NCBI GenBank assembly: GCA_017450925.1
Contig: JAFSSS010000048.1
Location: 1 to 38,178 of the forward strand
Length of the DNA: 38,178 nt
Direction: 5' to 3'
Origin: Ruminococcus sp.
GTDB lineage: Bacteria > Bacillota > Clostridia > Oscillospirales > Ruminococcaceae
Shown one piece after another: positions 23,404 through 32,419 of the stretch. Positions within the stretch are counted from its first letter, which is position 1; the number at the start of each line of letters is the position of its first letter. The notes beneath the pieces were generated by a model. That model saw only the letters and a list, made by a program, of their open reading frames with translations, ran no database searches and was not told the origin of the DNA. The translations under genes were made by a program, and so were the position numbers.

Positions 23404-24536
23404 TTTTCTGCCTCCCTGTCAAGTATCAGCTCGCGGACAAGCGCCGCGCCCCTTGCAAGCTCCTCAAGGGTAGTATATTCCTCAACGGAATGGACGCTGA
23501 ACATCCCGCAGGAGAGGACTATCCCGCTTATCCCGTGCAGGACGATATTGTGATTGTCGCTGCCGCCGTGGGTGCTGACGAGCCGAGGGTCGATGCCGAT
23601 GCGTCCGGCGGCCTTCTGAAATCTGATGACCGTCCCGTCGGCTTCGGATATCCTGTAGGCCTTCAGCTCCACCGCAGAACTGAACTCCACAGCCGCCCCG
23701 GCAGCGGATGCCTTATCCCGCAGGCGGCTCTCGAACTCCTCCACCGCTCTGACGGCCGCGGCATGGTCAAAGCCTCTGGCCTCGCCCGTAAGGCTGCACC
23801 TTTCGGGGACGATATTTGAGGCCTCGCCGCCGTTGAGAGTCCCGATGTTGAAGGTGGTGCTTTCGTCGAGCCTGCCCTGAGGGGTCTCGGCTATTGCAGC
23901 GGCGGCTGCCGCAAGGGCGTTTATCCCCTTTTCGGGAGCAAAGCCGGAATGGGCTGCCCTGCCCGTCACCTCGGCAGAAAAGGATATCAGCGAGGGTGCC
24001 TGCAAAGCCGCGCTGCCCACCTCGCCGCTCATGTCAAGGACATAGGCGGTCGTTGACTTTATACGGGAGAAATCAAAATGCCTTGAGCCCCTTGTATAGA
24101 CCTCCTCCGCTGCCGGGATAAGAAGCTCGATATCGCCCCGGGGCTCCCCGGAGGCGACAGCGGCGCGTATGCCCGAAAGTATCTCAACAAGCCCCGCGGC
24201 ATCGTCCGCACCGAGGACGGTATCTCCGGCGGAGGTTATCCTGCCGCTCTGATGCAGGACGGCTCTCTTGCCGAGAGCAGGAGCCACCGTGTCAAGGTGA
24301 GAGGAAAACAGCACCGCCGGCCTTGAGCTGTCAGTTCCCTTCAAGAAAGCATAGATATTCCCGGCTGTACCGCCGATAGTCTCTCCGGCTCTGTCCTCGG
24401 TCACCTCAAAGCCGAGAGCGGTCAGCTTCTGCTTCAGCCTATCGGCCAAAGCCCGCTCCCCGAAGGAGGGCGAGTCGATGCTCACCAGCTCTGCAAATTC
24501 CTCGTAAAGGCTTCGTCTGTCAAAATGTCCGGGCAC
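23400..24536 (-). CDS. M20 family metallopeptidase (PepT/carboxypeptidase-like)
   Basis: 378-aa cytosolic zinc amidohydrolase or peptidase. FSSHLDTVAP supplies the first metal His and Asp (about 80-84). The segment AGDTVLGADDAAGLVEIL has the bridging Asp (about 115). PAAEEVYTRGS has the catalytic Glu pair (about 142). A C-terminal CGMFSVHSVEEY supplies the last His. The lid domain has GRAAHSG. The start is GTG at 24536 with GAGG eight bases upstream. It overlaps the next gene by 4 bp and follows GST-like D by 12 bp. In this operon it could be a deacylase for N-acyl cysteine conjugates or a dipeptidase for Cys-Gly-type peptides. Both are inference. Confidence 0.88.
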   Translation of the reverse strand: MPGHFDRRSLYEEFAELVSIDSPSFGERALADRLKQKLTALGFEVTEDRAGETIGGTAGNIYAFLKGTDSSRPAVLFSSHLDTVAPALGKRAVLHQSGRITSAGDTVLGADDAAGLVEILSGIRAAVASGEPRGDIELLIPAAEEVYTRGSRHFDFSRIKSTTAYVLDMSGEVGSAALQAPSLISFSAEVTGRAAHSGFAPEKGINALAAAAAAIAETPQGRLDESTTFNIGTLNGGEASNIVPERCSLTGEARGFDHAAAVRAVEEFESRLRDKASAAGAAVEFSSAVELKAYRISEADGTVIRFQKAAGRIGIDPRLVSTHGGSDNHNIVLHGISGIVLSCGMFSVHSVEEYTTLEELARGAALVRELILDREAEK

Positions 24537-24548
24537 TTATCTCACCTC

Positions 24549-25610
24549 TTAATCCGGCAGCGGCTCACTGCCGGGAGTTTTCAGCTTATGGGCGGGGTCA
24601 AGGCTCAAGCTCTCTCTGCCGTGAGGCTCCTTCCATATTGTATCGTAATCCGTCTGCGGGATGACAAGGTCATAGAACGTGGAGCCGAAATAGTCCTTTT
24701 CGCCCTCTCTGCTGCGCTTGGTGGCAGCGAAGTCGAGGAAGTAGGTATTGTGGCTGAAGGCAGGGATCTGATACAGATCCCTTGCATAGCCCCAAAGGTT
24801 CTTGTAGTCGGAAAGGCGGTGCTTGGCGGGGCCGATGTATTTGGAGTATCTCACATCGAACCTTGCAAGGGTGACAAAAAGCCTTATATCCGAATCGGTG
24901 ACATAATCGCCGAAGAGGAAGCGTCTGCTTTCAAGGCGCTCTTCGAGCTGCTCCAGTCCTGCAAAGAACACCTCGTATGCCTCTGTGAAGGCCTCTAAGC
25001 TCTGTGCGAACATTGCCCGGTAGATCGCGTTGTTCACGTTCTCGAAGAGCCACCAATTCAGCTTGTCGATATCCTCACGCAGCTCCTCGGGATAGAGGTC
25101 GGGAGCATCCGGCTTATGGAAGGGCTTGAACTCCACCTCGAAATAGTTGGTAAGGCGGTGGTAGTCGTTGTTGGCTACCCTGCCGGTCTTGTAATCCACA
25201 AGTGCGGGAACGGTGGGACGGCCGGCGTAGCTGTCGTCCGTGGCGTAATAAAGCTCGCTCAAAAACTGTGCGCCGGTCTCGGGGTTGATGTGGCCGGGGG
25301 AATTGACGAACTCCCAGCCCAGGTCTCTGCCGCCGGTATCGCGGGTATTGTCCCGGTCAACTATCTCGGCCTTTACCGTGTCCTCGAGACCCAAAAGCTC
25401 TCTTGCGATAGATGCCCTGTTTGACCAGTGGCAGCCCTTAGCCCAAAAGAGGATGTATCTGTCCCTTTCAACGGGGTTCCTTCCCTCGCCGAAGCCCTCG
25501 GTAAAGCGGTTGGGCTGGCGGTGGAAATTTCCCCTGCTGTCGGTCTCGCTGTTCTTTTCGGACGGACGTACCCTTACCTGTCTGCCGTTTATCTCAATAT
25601 ATTCTGCCAT
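24549..25610 (-). CDS. xi-class glutathione-transferase-like protein D (CHWS active site)
   Basis: 353-aa cytosolic protein of the glutathionyl-hydroquinone reductase (YqjG/ECM4) family. The thioredoxin-fold half carries WAKGCHWSNRASIARELLGLED with Cys 60-His-Trp-Ser instead of the family's CPWA. PTVPALVDYKTG gives the cis-Pro site. The all-helical half has PDLYPEELREDID, NVNNAIYRAMFAQS and RRFLFGDYVTDSDIRLFVTLARFD, all family hallmarks. ATG 25610 is chosen; GTG 25619 lies inside the ribosome site GAGGTGGAG. It starts 10 bp after paralogue C and is the closest relative of C in motif and N-terminal extension. The thiol substrate is unknown; no glutathione synthesis genes are seen here. Confidence 0.9.
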   Translation of the reverse strand: MAEYIEINGRQVRVRPSEKNSETDSRGNFHRQPNRFTEGFGEGRNPVERDRYILFWAKGCHWSNRASIARELLGLEDTVKAEIVDRDNTRDTGGRDLGWEFVNSPGHINPETGAQFLSELYYATDDSYAGRPTVPALVDYKTGRVANNDYHRLTNYFEVEFKPFHKPDAPDLYPEELREDIDKLNWWLFENVNNAIYRAMFAQSLEAFTEAYEVFFAGLEQLEERLESRRFLFGDYVTDSDIRLFVTLARFDVRYSKYIGPAKHRLSDYKNLWGYARDLYQIPAFSHNTYFLDFAATKRSREGEKDYFGSTFYDLVIPQTDYDTIWKEPHGRESLSLDPAHKLKTPGSEPLPD

Positions 25611-25620
25611 TTTCTCCACC

Positions 25621-26643
25621 TCATGTCTCTGCGACCCATTTGTTGGCGGGATCGCTGCTCAAGGCCTGTCTGCCGTGAGGAGCGCCCCAGTATTTTTCAA
25701 AATCTATCTCATCGAGGAAACGCGCATTGAAGGTCTCAAAGGCACTTCCCACCTTATGCTTGGGATTTGCAAAGCTCTTGAAATAAGTATTGTTCCTAAA
25801 CGCAGGTATCTCCCAGAGGTCGCGGGCATAGCCCCAGAGATTGGGATAATCCACAAGGCGCTTTTTGGTGTGGCCAAGCTGATGTGTATATCTGATATCC
25901 AGCCTTGCAAGGGTGACATAGAGCCTTATGTCTGCATCGGTGATGTAGTCACCGAACAGGAAACGGCGCTCGGAAAGCCTTTTCTCAAGCAGGTCAAGAG
26001 CTGCATAGAAGGCATAGAAGGCATCGAAATGCGCCTCCTTGGAGCGGGCAAAGGACGCCCGGTAAACTGCGTTGTTCACGTTGTCAAAGAGCCACTTGTT
26101 CATGCGGTCGATGCGGTCGCGCAGCTCCTCGGGGTAAAGGTCGGGAGCGCCCGGCTTGTGAAAGGGTCTGAACTCGACCTCGAAATAATTCGTCAGGCGG
26201 TTATAGTCGTTGTTGACGACCTTGCCCGTGGTCTTGTCGATAAGTGCGGGGACGGTCGTCCTGCCGTCGTAGCTGTCATCGGCGGCATAGTATGCCTCGG
26301 AGAGAAATCTTATGCCCAGCTCGGGGTCGGTGAAATTCTCGTCATACACAAACTCCCAGCCGAGGTTCTTCTCGTGCCTGCCGTGGTTCACGAGGTTGAC
26401 GCTTATCGCATCCTCCAGCCCCAGCAGCTCCCTTACGATAGATGCCCTGTTCGACCAGTGGCAGAGCTTTGCCCACACAAGATGATAGCGCCCGGCCTCG
26501 ATCGGGTTCTTTCCCTCGCCGAAGCCCTCGGTAAAGCGGTTGGGCTGGCGGTGGAAATAGCCGTCGGCATCGACCTCTGTATTTACCTCACGCGGACGGA
26601 CTCTGATCCTTCTGCCGTCCACGACTTCATATTCATAGCTCAC
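25621..26643 (-). CDS. xi-class glutathione-transferase-like protein C (CHWS active site)
   Basis: 340-aa paralogue of D. It shares the N-terminal 'FHRQPNRFTEGFGEG' block, WAKLCHWSNRASIVRELLGLED with Cys 61-His-Trp-Ser, TVPALIDKTTGKVVNNDY, APDLYPEELRDRID, NVNNAVYRASFARS and FLFGDYITDADIRLYVTLARLD. The start is GTG 26643 with AGGAGG seven bases upstream, overlapping the PatB-type gene by 4 bp (GTGA). C and D look like a recent tandem duplication, sharing the N-terminal extension and CHWS absent from A and B. In known family members the Cys attacks S-glutathionyl-hydroquinones. The replacement of Pro-Trp-Ala suggests a different thiol or leaving group here. Confidence 0.9.
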   Translation of the reverse strand: MSYEYEVVDGRRIRVRPREVNTEVDADGYFHRQPNRFTEGFGEGKNPIEAGRYHLVWAKLCHWSNRASIVRELLGLEDAISVNLVNHGRHEKNLGWEFVYDENFTDPELGIRFLSEAYYAADDSYDGRTTVPALIDKTTGKVVNNDYNRLTNYFEVEFRPFHKPGAPDLYPEELRDRIDRMNKWLFDNVNNAVYRASFARSKEAHFDAFYAFYAALDLLEKRLSERRFLFGDYITDADIRLYVTLARLDIRYTHQLGHTKKRLVDYPNLWGYARDLWEIPAFRNNTYFKSFANPKHKVGSAFETFNARFLDEIDFEKYWGAPHGRQALSSDPANKWVAET

Positions 26644-27824
26644 TGTAATTCCTCCTTTACTGCTTTTTCAAGCTGTTCAAGCGCCTGCCGGAGTATCGCC
26701 CGGGGGCAGGCCAGCACTATCCGCTGGAACTGATCGGAGGCCGCTCCGAAGATGTGCCCCGCATCCAGCCAGAGATGTGCTTTATGTATTATAAGACCGT
26801 TCAGCGCCTGTCTGTCAAGTCCGAGGGCTGAAAAGTCTATCCATGCGAAATATGTTCCCTCCGGTTCAACAAGCCGGAGCATCGGAAGTCTTTCTGCGAG
26901 GAATGCTTTCACAAGCTGCAGATTGTCCTCGATGTATGCCCTGCACTGTCCGAGCCACTCTCCGCCCTTTTCATAGGCGGCGCGGGAGGCTGAAAGCCCC
27001 AGCGTGTTCACCTCGGTATAGCCCTGCGCGGAAAGCACTGCCTTGAATCTGTGCCGAAGCTGGGCATCCTCTATGAAAATGTGGGACACCTGCAGTCCCG
27101 CCAGATTGAAGCTCTTGCTCGGTGCGGTGCAGACCACCGTCCTGCTTTTCAGCCGGGGACAGGCGTTGGTGAACACCGTATGCCTGTGACCCTCTCTTAC
27201 GAAGTCGCTGTGTATCTCGTCGGAGATCACGGTAACGCCGTATTCTTCACAGATATCACCGAGGCGCCTGAGCTCCTCCTCTGTCCAGACACGCCCCACG
27301 GGATTGTGGGGTGAGCAGAGTATGAACAGCTTGACTTCATTCTCCTTCACCTTGCGCTCGAAGTCCTCGAAGTCGATGCTGTATTTTCCGTCCTTATACA
27401 CAAGCTCGTTTTCTGCGAGCCGTCTGCCGTTTTCGGTAACGGCAGAGAAAAAGGGATAATAGACCGGCGGCTGTATCAGCACCGCATCGCCCTCTTTGGT
27501 AAAGGCTCTCACTGCTGCGGAGATCGCAAATACCACTCCCGGAGTTATAACACAGGAGCGGCTGTCGGGACGGTAGTCAAATCTCTCCGCATACCATTTC
27601 AGAACGGTGTCGAAGTATTCCTGCTTGGGGACTGTGTAGCCGAAGATGCCGTGAGAGGCTGTTTTCTGTATCGCCTCAACGATCTCCGGGGCGGTGGGAT
27701 AATCCATGTCTGCCACCCACAGGGGCAGAACATTTTCGGGATAGCCCCGCTCTGCCTTGAAGTCGTATTTCAAGCAGCTCGTTCCCCGCCTGTCTGTTAC
27801 CGTATCAAAATCATAGCTGTTCAT
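26640..27824 (-). CDS. MalY/PatB-type PLP C-S beta-lyase (cystathionine beta-lyase-like)
   Basis: 394-aa fold-type I aminotransferase-family enzyme of the MalY/PatB group. It would cleave cystathionine or other S-substituted cysteines to a thiol, pyruvate and ammonia. Hallmarks are LPLWVADMDYPTAPEI near the start, GYTVP, CSPHNPVGRVWT, ISDEIHSDF (PLP Asp) and TAPSKSFNLAGLQ with the Schiff-base Lys. ATG 27824 has GGAGG six bases upstream and begins 1 bp after the stop of the upstream PLP gene; the 14-codon-longer frame is rejected. An ordinary aminotransferase is the alternative, but MalY/PatB features and the sulfur-gene neighbours favour a lyase. Confidence 0.88.
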   Translation of the reverse strand: MNSYDFDTVTDRRGTSCLKYDFKAERGYPENVLPLWVADMDYPTAPEIVEAIQKTASHGIFGYTVPKQEYFDTVLKWYAERFDYRPDSRSCVITPGVVFAISAAVRAFTKEGDAVLIQPPVYYPFFSAVTENGRRLAENELVYKDGKYSIDFEDFERKVKENEVKLFILCSPHNPVGRVWTEEELRRLGDICEEYGVTVISDEIHSDFVREGHRHTVFTNACPRLKSRTVVCTAPSKSFNLAGLQVSHIFIEDAQLRHRFKAVLSAQGYTEVNTLGLSASRAAYEKGGEWLGQCRAYIEDNLQLVKAFLAERLPMLRLVEPEGTYFAWIDFSALGLDRQALNGLIIHKAHLWLDAGHIFGAASDQFQRIVLACPRAILRQALEQLEKAVKEELQ

Positions 27825-27825
27825 T

Positions 27826-28977
27826 TTATCCCTCCAAGGCCTGCGTGATATCGCTGATAAGATCATTGATGCTTTCCAGCCCCACGGATATCCGCAGCAG
27901 AGTGTCGTCGATGCCCAGCCTTTCCTTCAGCTCCTGCGGGACATCGGGGTGGGTCTGTATAAGGGGATAGGTCACAAGGCTCTCTGTGCCGCCGAGGCTT
28001 TCGGCAAAGGTAAAGACCTTCACCTTGTGCAGCACCCGCAGCGCCGTCTCCGGCGAGTCGGTATGTAGCGAGATCATGCTGCCGAAGCCGCTTGCCTGTG
28101 AGAGGTTCAGATCATACCCCTTGTGAGACTTAAGCCCCACATAGCATACATCCTTCACCCGCGGATGAAGGCTTAACAGCTCCGCCAATGCAAGGGCATT
28201 CTCCTGCTGACGCTCCATTCTGACCGCAAGGGTCTTTATGCCGCGCTCCACAAGAAAGCTGTCAAAGGGAGAAAGCGACGCTCCCGTGGTCTTTGCCAGC
28301 AGGCGAAGCCCGTCGTTCAGCCTGTCGTCGTTCAGACAGATAAATCCCGCAACGGTGTCGTTATGCCCGGACAGGAATTTGCTTGCGCTGTGGATAACTA
28401 TATCCGCGCCGAGCTTCAGCGGGTTCTGATAACGGGGAGAGAGAAAGGTGTTATCCACTGCCAGCAGAGCGCCGTTCTTATGGGCAAGCTCTGCTGCTTT
28501 GCGGATATCGGTTATATGCATCATCGGATTGGTGGGCGTTTCAAGATATATCGCTTTGGTCTCCGGCCTTACGGCCGCGGAAAGCTCGTTTAGATCGCTG
28601 GTATCGACATAGGTTATCTCTATGCCGTTTTTCTCTGTCACCAGTCTGTGAAGGCGGAACACTCCGCCGTAAAGATCCTCTGAACAGACAATATGATCCC
28701 CCCGGCCAAACAGCTCGAAGAAGCAGCTTATAGCTGCCATTCCCGAGGAGAAGCCGATAGCATACTTCGCCGACTCCACTGCCGCGACCGCCTCCTCGGT
28801 ATGGGTGCGGGTGGGATTTGATTCCCTTGTGTAGTCAAAGCCGCTGCCGTTGTGGCCGGTCTCTATGTGAGAAAAGGTGGCAGTCTGATATATCGGAAAG
28901 CTGACCGCTCTGAAGCGGTCATTCAAGCCGGTGTCCTCCCTGCCGTGAATACATCGTGTTTCAAATTCTCTGCTCAT
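27826..28977 (-). CDS. Cys/Met metabolism PLP enzyme (cystathionine gamma-synthase/lyase family)
   Basis: 383-aa gamma-family PLP enzyme. Motifs include PIYQTATF, FDYTRESNPTR (cofactor phosphate contact from a neighbouring subunit), GFSSGMAAI, SEDLYGG, ETPTNP, AVDNTF and HSASKFLSGHND with the Schiff-base Lys. ATG 28977 has GGGAGAG six bases upstream. The family includes cystathionine gamma-synthase, gamma-lyase, O-acetylhomoserine sulfhydrylase and methionine gamma-lyase, and sequence alone does not settle which. Immediate coupling to the MalY/PatB gene suggests a pair working through cystathionine or on S-substituted amino acids. Confidence 0.9.
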   Translation of the reverse strand: MSREFETRCIHGREDTGLNDRFRAVSFPIYQTATFSHIETGHNGSGFDYTRESNPTRTHTEEAVAAVESAKYAIGFSSGMAAISCFFELFGRGDHIVCSEDLYGGVFRLHRLVTEKNGIEITYVDTSDLNELSAAVRPETKAIYLETPTNPMMHITDIRKAAELAHKNGALLAVDNTFLSPRYQNPLKLGADIVIHSASKFLSGHNDTVAGFICLNDDRLNDGLRLLAKTTGASLSPFDSFLVERGIKTLAVRMERQQENALALAELLSLHPRVKDVCYVGLKSHKGYDLNLSQASGFGSMISLHTDSPETALRVLHKVKVFTFAESLGGTESLVTYPLIQTHPDVPQELKERLGIDDTLLRISVGLESINDLISDITQALEG

Positions 28978-29003
28978 GATGATCTCTCCCTTGTCACAGC
29001 TGT

Positions 29004-29993
29004 TCAGTCTGTGATGTATCCTGTGCCGTCAAGACGCTCTCTGCCGTGGGGCAGCCTCCAGCTTTCGATCTCAGGTCCCTTCGGGATTATGCTGTAGATG
29101 TTGTCTATCTGGCAGTCGAGGTGATAATGCTTCTTGATCGCATCGAAATCCGTAGTGCCGCCGAAGGCATCTATGGAGTAAAGATCCCGGGCATAGGCCC
29201 AAAGGTTCTTATAGTCGCGGATGCGGTTGCGGTTCACTCTGAAAGCGTTGTAGTATGCGCAGTCGAAACGCGCAAGGGTAACATACAGCCGCACATCCGA
29301 CTCTGTTATCCTGTCTCCGAAGAGATAGCGCCTGTTCTCAAGCCGTTCCTCCAGCCAGTCAAGGCGGGCAAAGACCGTATCGTAGGCCTCCTCGTAGGCC
29401 TGCTGGCTCTTTGCAAAGCCGGCTCTGTAAACGCCGTTGTTGACCTCGTGGTATATTATCTCGTTGAGGGCGTCGATATCCTCTCTAAGCTCTTCGGGAT
29501 AGAGGTCGGGAGCGCCGGGCTTGTGGAATTTCTTGAACTTCGTTTCATAGTAGATCGTAAGGTTCCAGTAGTCGTTGTTGACTACCTTTTTGGTGGTAAC
29601 ATCCACCAGTGCGGGAACTGTTGCCCGCTTGTCGTAATTGGGGTCTGCATTGAGGTACAGCTCGTTCAGATATTTTACGCCCAGCACCGGGTCCCTCCCC
29701 TCGGGATCGAGGGTGAAGGCCCAGTCGCCCTTGTTGTCCTCGGGACGCTTGGGGTCGAGTGTGCCGAGGCTGATAACGTCCTCGAGCCCCAGCAGCTTTC
29801 TGACGATCACCGAGCGGTGCGCCCAGGGGCAGACGGGAGCCCATATCAGCCTGTATCTTCCCGCCTCGACCGGCAGCTCGCCCTCGCCGTCGCCGAAGGG
29901 TGTGGTGAAGCGTATCTGCTGACGGATGTAGCGCCCGATCTTGTCGTATCTGTCCTTGGAGTGGAGCCAGTCGTCTCTTACTCGTTGGTTCAT
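29004..29993 (-). CDS. xi-class glutathione-transferase-like protein B (CPWA active site)
   Basis: 329-aa member of the glutathionyl-hydroquinone reductase family with the canonical motif in WAPVCPWAHRSVIVRKLLGLED (Cys 55-Pro-Trp-Ala). TTPFGDGEGELPVEAGRYRLI upstream, TVPALVDVTTKKVVNNDY at the cis-Pro, APDLYPEELREDIDALN, EVNNGVYRAGFAKSQQAYEEAYD and YLFGDRITESDVRLYVTLARFD are all typical. It lacks the N-terminal extension of C and D. ATG 29993 has AGGAAGTGA upstream. It lies 12 bp after the GNAT gene and 26 bp before the Cys/Met PLP enzyme. All expected catalytic residues are present, so it is the best candidate in the window for a canonical reductase. Confidence 0.92.
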   Translation of the reverse strand: MNQRVRDDWLHSKDRYDKIGRYIRQQIRFTTPFGDGEGELPVEAGRYRLIWAPVCPWAHRSVIVRKLLGLEDVISLGTLDPKRPEDNKGDWAFTLDPEGRDPVLGVKYLNELYLNADPNYDKRATVPALVDVTTKKVVNNDYWNLTIYYETKFKKFHKPGAPDLYPEELREDIDALNEIIYHEVNNGVYRAGFAKSQQAYEEAYDTVFARLDWLEERLENRRYLFGDRITESDVRLYVTLARFDCAYYNAFRVNRNRIRDYKNLWAYARDLYSIDAFGGTTDFDAIKKHYHLDCQIDNIYSIIPKGPEIESWRLPHGRERLDGTGYITD

Positions 29994-30005
29994 TTATCTC
30001 ACTTC

Positions 30006-30479
30006 CTAACTGTCATAATCCGGGTTGCCGAAACGGTAGCCCTGCGGCAGGAGAAAATCCATTTCCTCCATATGCCTTGCTTTATCCTCGCCGCCCGCGA
30101 AAAGCACAAAGCCTGTTTTCTGGCGGCGGAAGCCGAATTTTTCGTACATTGCCACGGTTTGAGGGTGGGTGTAGAGTATCACCGTCTGACCCTCGACCTG
30201 CTTTAGGACGGAGTCTATCAGCAGGCGGCCAAGCTGCCTGCCGTGATACTCCTCTGCAAGCGCGATGTTGTAGATCGCCGCCTGACACATCCCGTCGGAG
30301 AGGGCTCTGCCGCAGCCGATCAGCCTGTCGTCATCGTAAATGAACGCCACAACAGCGCTGTTTCTGAAAACTCTCTCCTGCTCCTCGGCCGAGAAATGAC
30401 TTAGCCCGTAGAAGCGGAGCAGATCGGCCACGGCCTGCCAGTCCACGTTTTCCTTGTCGGTCTTGACACGGATGCTCAT
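30006..30479 (-). CDS. GNAT family N-acetyltransferase
   Basis: 157-aa acyl-CoA-dependent acetyltransferase. Motif A lies in IYNIALAEEYHGRQLGRLLIDSVL (acetyl-CoA loop H-G-R-Q-L-G). A later YTHPQTVAMYEKFGFRRQKTGF is the usual C-terminal strand and helix. ATG 30479 has AAGGGAG eight bases upstream and overlaps the end of GST-like A by 4 bp (ATGA). The acceptor is not determined by sequence. In this operon, with an amino-acid importer and C-S lyases, an S-substituted cysteine or other amino acid is plausible. Confidence 0.88.
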   Translation of the reverse strand: MSIRVKTDKENVDWQAVADLLRFYGLSHFSAEEQERVFRNSAVVAFIYDDDRLIGCGRALSDGMCQAAIYNIALAEEYHGRQLGRLLIDSVLKQVEGQTVILYTHPQTVAMYEKFGFRRQKTGFVLFAGGEDKARHMEEMDFLLPQGYRFGNPDYDS

Positions 30480-31441
30480 CCTGCATACTCCCTTTCACGG
30501 TCGTGAGGCTGCTCCCACACGGACAGATCCGGCCCCTTGGCAAGTATGCCGAAGGTGTTGCGCGAGGGGTTCAGCAGATAGCCGCGTCTGATGCCGTCAA
30601 AGCTGGTGGTGTTTTTAAAGGCGGGTATCTGATAAAGCTCCTTGGCGTAGTTCCAAAGGTTCGGGAAGTCGATAAGCTTATTGCGGTTGACCTTGAACTG
30701 TAGATTATAGGCCGCATCAAATCTCACCAGCGTTACCCAAAGGCGGATGTCCGCATCCGTCAGCCTGTCGCCGAAGAGATATCTCGAATGGGAGAGTCTC
30801 TCCTCCAGCCAGTCGAGCCTTGCGAAGAGGGTGTCGTAGGCCTCCTCATAGGCCTGCTGCGATCTTGCGAAGCCCGCTTTGTAAACGCCGTTGTTCACCT
30901 CGTTGAAGATGATCTCGTTGAGAGCATCTATATCCGCTCTCAGCTCCTCGGGGTAGAGGTCGGGAGCGTCCGGCTTATGGAACCTTTTCCACTCCACCTC
31001 AAAATAGTTTGAAAGCCTGTGATAATCGTTGTTGACCACCTTGCCCGTCTTAAGGTCGATGACCGCCGGAACGGTCGCCCTGCCCTTGTAATCGGGGTCG
31101 GTGGCAAGATATACATCGTCGAGGCTCTCGACCCCGAGGACGGGATCGACCCCGCCCTCGTAATCGGAGAATATCCAGCCCCGCTCTGTCCTTATGGGAT
31201 AGGTCACTCCTGTGCTGATGACCTCGTCCAGCCCCAGAAGAGCCAGAACTATCCGCTGCCTGTGAGCCCAAGGGCATACGGGCGATACTATCAGCCTGTA
31301 TCTTCCCGCCTCAACCGGCAGCCTGCCCTCACCCTCCCCGAAGGGCGCAGTGAAAAGGTTCTGCTGTCTGTGAAAGGCTCCTGTCTGCTTGTCGATCTCC
31401 GCGCCAAGCTGGTTTTCAAGATATCTGCTGTTGTCAGACAT
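30476..31441 (-). CDS. xi-class glutathione-transferase-like protein A (CPWA active site)
   Basis: 321-aa family member with VSPVCPWAHRQRIVLALLGLDE (Cys 56-Pro-Trp-Ala), FTAPFGEGEGRLPVEAGRYRLI, TVPAVIDLKTGKVVNNDY, APDLYPEELRADIDALN, EVNNGVYKAGFARSQQAYEEAYD and YLFGDRLTDADIRLWVTLVRFD. ATG 31441 is preferred to a GTG at 31450, which overlaps the ribosome site GAGGTGA. It begins 10 bp after the solute-binding lipoprotein stop, tying the GST-like genes to the importer. It is closest to paralogue B in motif and length. Confidence 0.92.
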   Translation of the reverse strand: MSDNSRYLENQLGAEIDKQTGAFHRQQNLFTAPFGEGEGRLPVEAGRYRLIVSPVCPWAHRQRIVLALLGLDEVISTGVTYPIRTERGWIFSDYEGGVDPVLGVESLDDVYLATDPDYKGRATVPAVIDLKTGKVVNNDYHRLSNYFEVEWKRFHKPDAPDLYPEELRADIDALNEIIFNEVNNGVYKAGFARSQQAYEEAYDTLFARLDWLEERLSHSRYLFGDRLTDADIRLWVTLVRFDAAYNLQFKVNRNKLIDFPNLWNYAKELYQIPAFKNTTSFDGIRRGYLLNPSRNTFGILAKGPDLSVWEQPHDREREYAG

Positions 31442-31451
31442 AGGGCTCACC

Positions 31452-32399
31452 TCAATTTATGGTCTTTTCATACTGTGAAGCATCGGGAGCGGTATCAAAG
31501 CCGAACACCTCGTTGCCGTACTTGGTAAGGGTGCCGTCCTCTCTCAGCTGCTTCAGAACTGCATTGATCTCCTGACGGAGAGCGTCGTTCTCCTTGGCGA
31601 AGAGGTAATAAGTCCAGGAGTTGTCTGCGATAGTCCTTGCCTCCTCCTCGGGAACATCCACAGCGGTCAGACCGTAGCTGTAGTTCTTCTCGTACTCAAC
31701 GGCCATTGCTTTATCCATGATAGTGAACTCAACTGTTCCGTCATAGACCTCCTGTGCGATGTTGGTGCCGGACTCAACATATTCCACCTTGATAGCCTTG
31801 TCGGGATTCTTCTCGTTCCAAGCCTCGATAGCGTTTGTCACAGAGATGCCGGCTGTGCCGTGGAAGCTCTTGCCTGCCGCATCCTCAAAGGACTTGACAG
31901 AGCCGTCCTTGGTAAGGAACACATAGCTTACTGTGTCATAGGGGAAGGAGTAGAGATAGGTCTCGGCTCTTTCCGCATTATAGGAGAAGTTGTTTACTCC
32001 GATATCGTAAAGCCCCGACTGAACGCCTGTGAACACCGAGCCGATATCGGTAACTACTGTTTCCAGCTTGTACTGGGGAAGCCTGTTGAATACCTCGTTC
32101 AGCACCTTGAAGTCGTAGCCGGTGACTGTGCCGTCCTCCTCGACTACGATATAGGGCGAGGGAGAGCCCATTGTGGCTGCCTTGATCGTCTTGACCTCGG
32201 CGGGCTCGGCAGTGCTGTCGGCAGTGCTTTCGGCTGTGCTTTCGGCGGCGCTGTCAGCTGTGCTTTCGGCGGCACTGTCTGCGGTCTTGGCGGCATCGGC
32301 AGTGCTGCTGTCAGAGGCGCTGCTGCCGGAGGAGCCGCAGCCTGCAAGCAGAAGTGTCAGAGCGGATAAAGCGGATAAAATTACTGATCTTTTTTTCAT
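31452..32399 (-). CDS. amino-acid ABC transporter substrate-binding lipoprotein
   Basis: 315-aa family 3 solute-binding protein. A lipoprotein signal ends in LTLLLAGC with Cys 21 as the lipidation site. A Ser/Ala/Asp/Glu/Thr low-complexity tether of repeated TADSAAES-type units (about 24-66) is followed by the ligand domain (KTIKAATMGSPSPYIVVEEDGTVTGYDFKVL onward). ATG 32399 has AAAGGAG nine bases upstream. It begins 20 bp after the ATPase gene. The ligand is inferred to be cystine or an S-substituted amino acid from the neighbouring genes. Confidence 0.93.
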   Translation of the reverse strand: MKKRSVILSALSALTLLLAGCGSSGSSASDSSTADAAKTADSAAESTADSAAESTAESTADSTAEPAEVKTIKAATMGSPSPYIVVEEDGTVTGYDFKVLNEVFNRLPQYKLETVVTDIGSVFTGVQSGLYDIGVNNFSYNAERAETYLYSFPYDTVSYVFLTKDGSVKSFEDAAGKSFHGTAGISVTNAIEAWNEKNPDKAIKVEYVESGTNIAQEVYDGTVEFTIMDKAMAVEYEKNYSYGLTAVDVPEEEARTIADNSWTYYLFAKENDALRQEINAVLKQLREDGTLTKYGNEVFGFDTAPDASQYEKTIN

Positions 32400-32419
32400 G
32401 GTGATTAACTCCTTTAAAT

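Noticed and set aside
25285..26733. 482-aa plus-strand frame opposite GST-like C and D
   Set aside because: Shadow of two well-supported genes with ribosome sites and family motifs; the translation resembles no protein. The same holds for 29046-30206 opposite GST-like B and 4858-5937 opposite aconitase.
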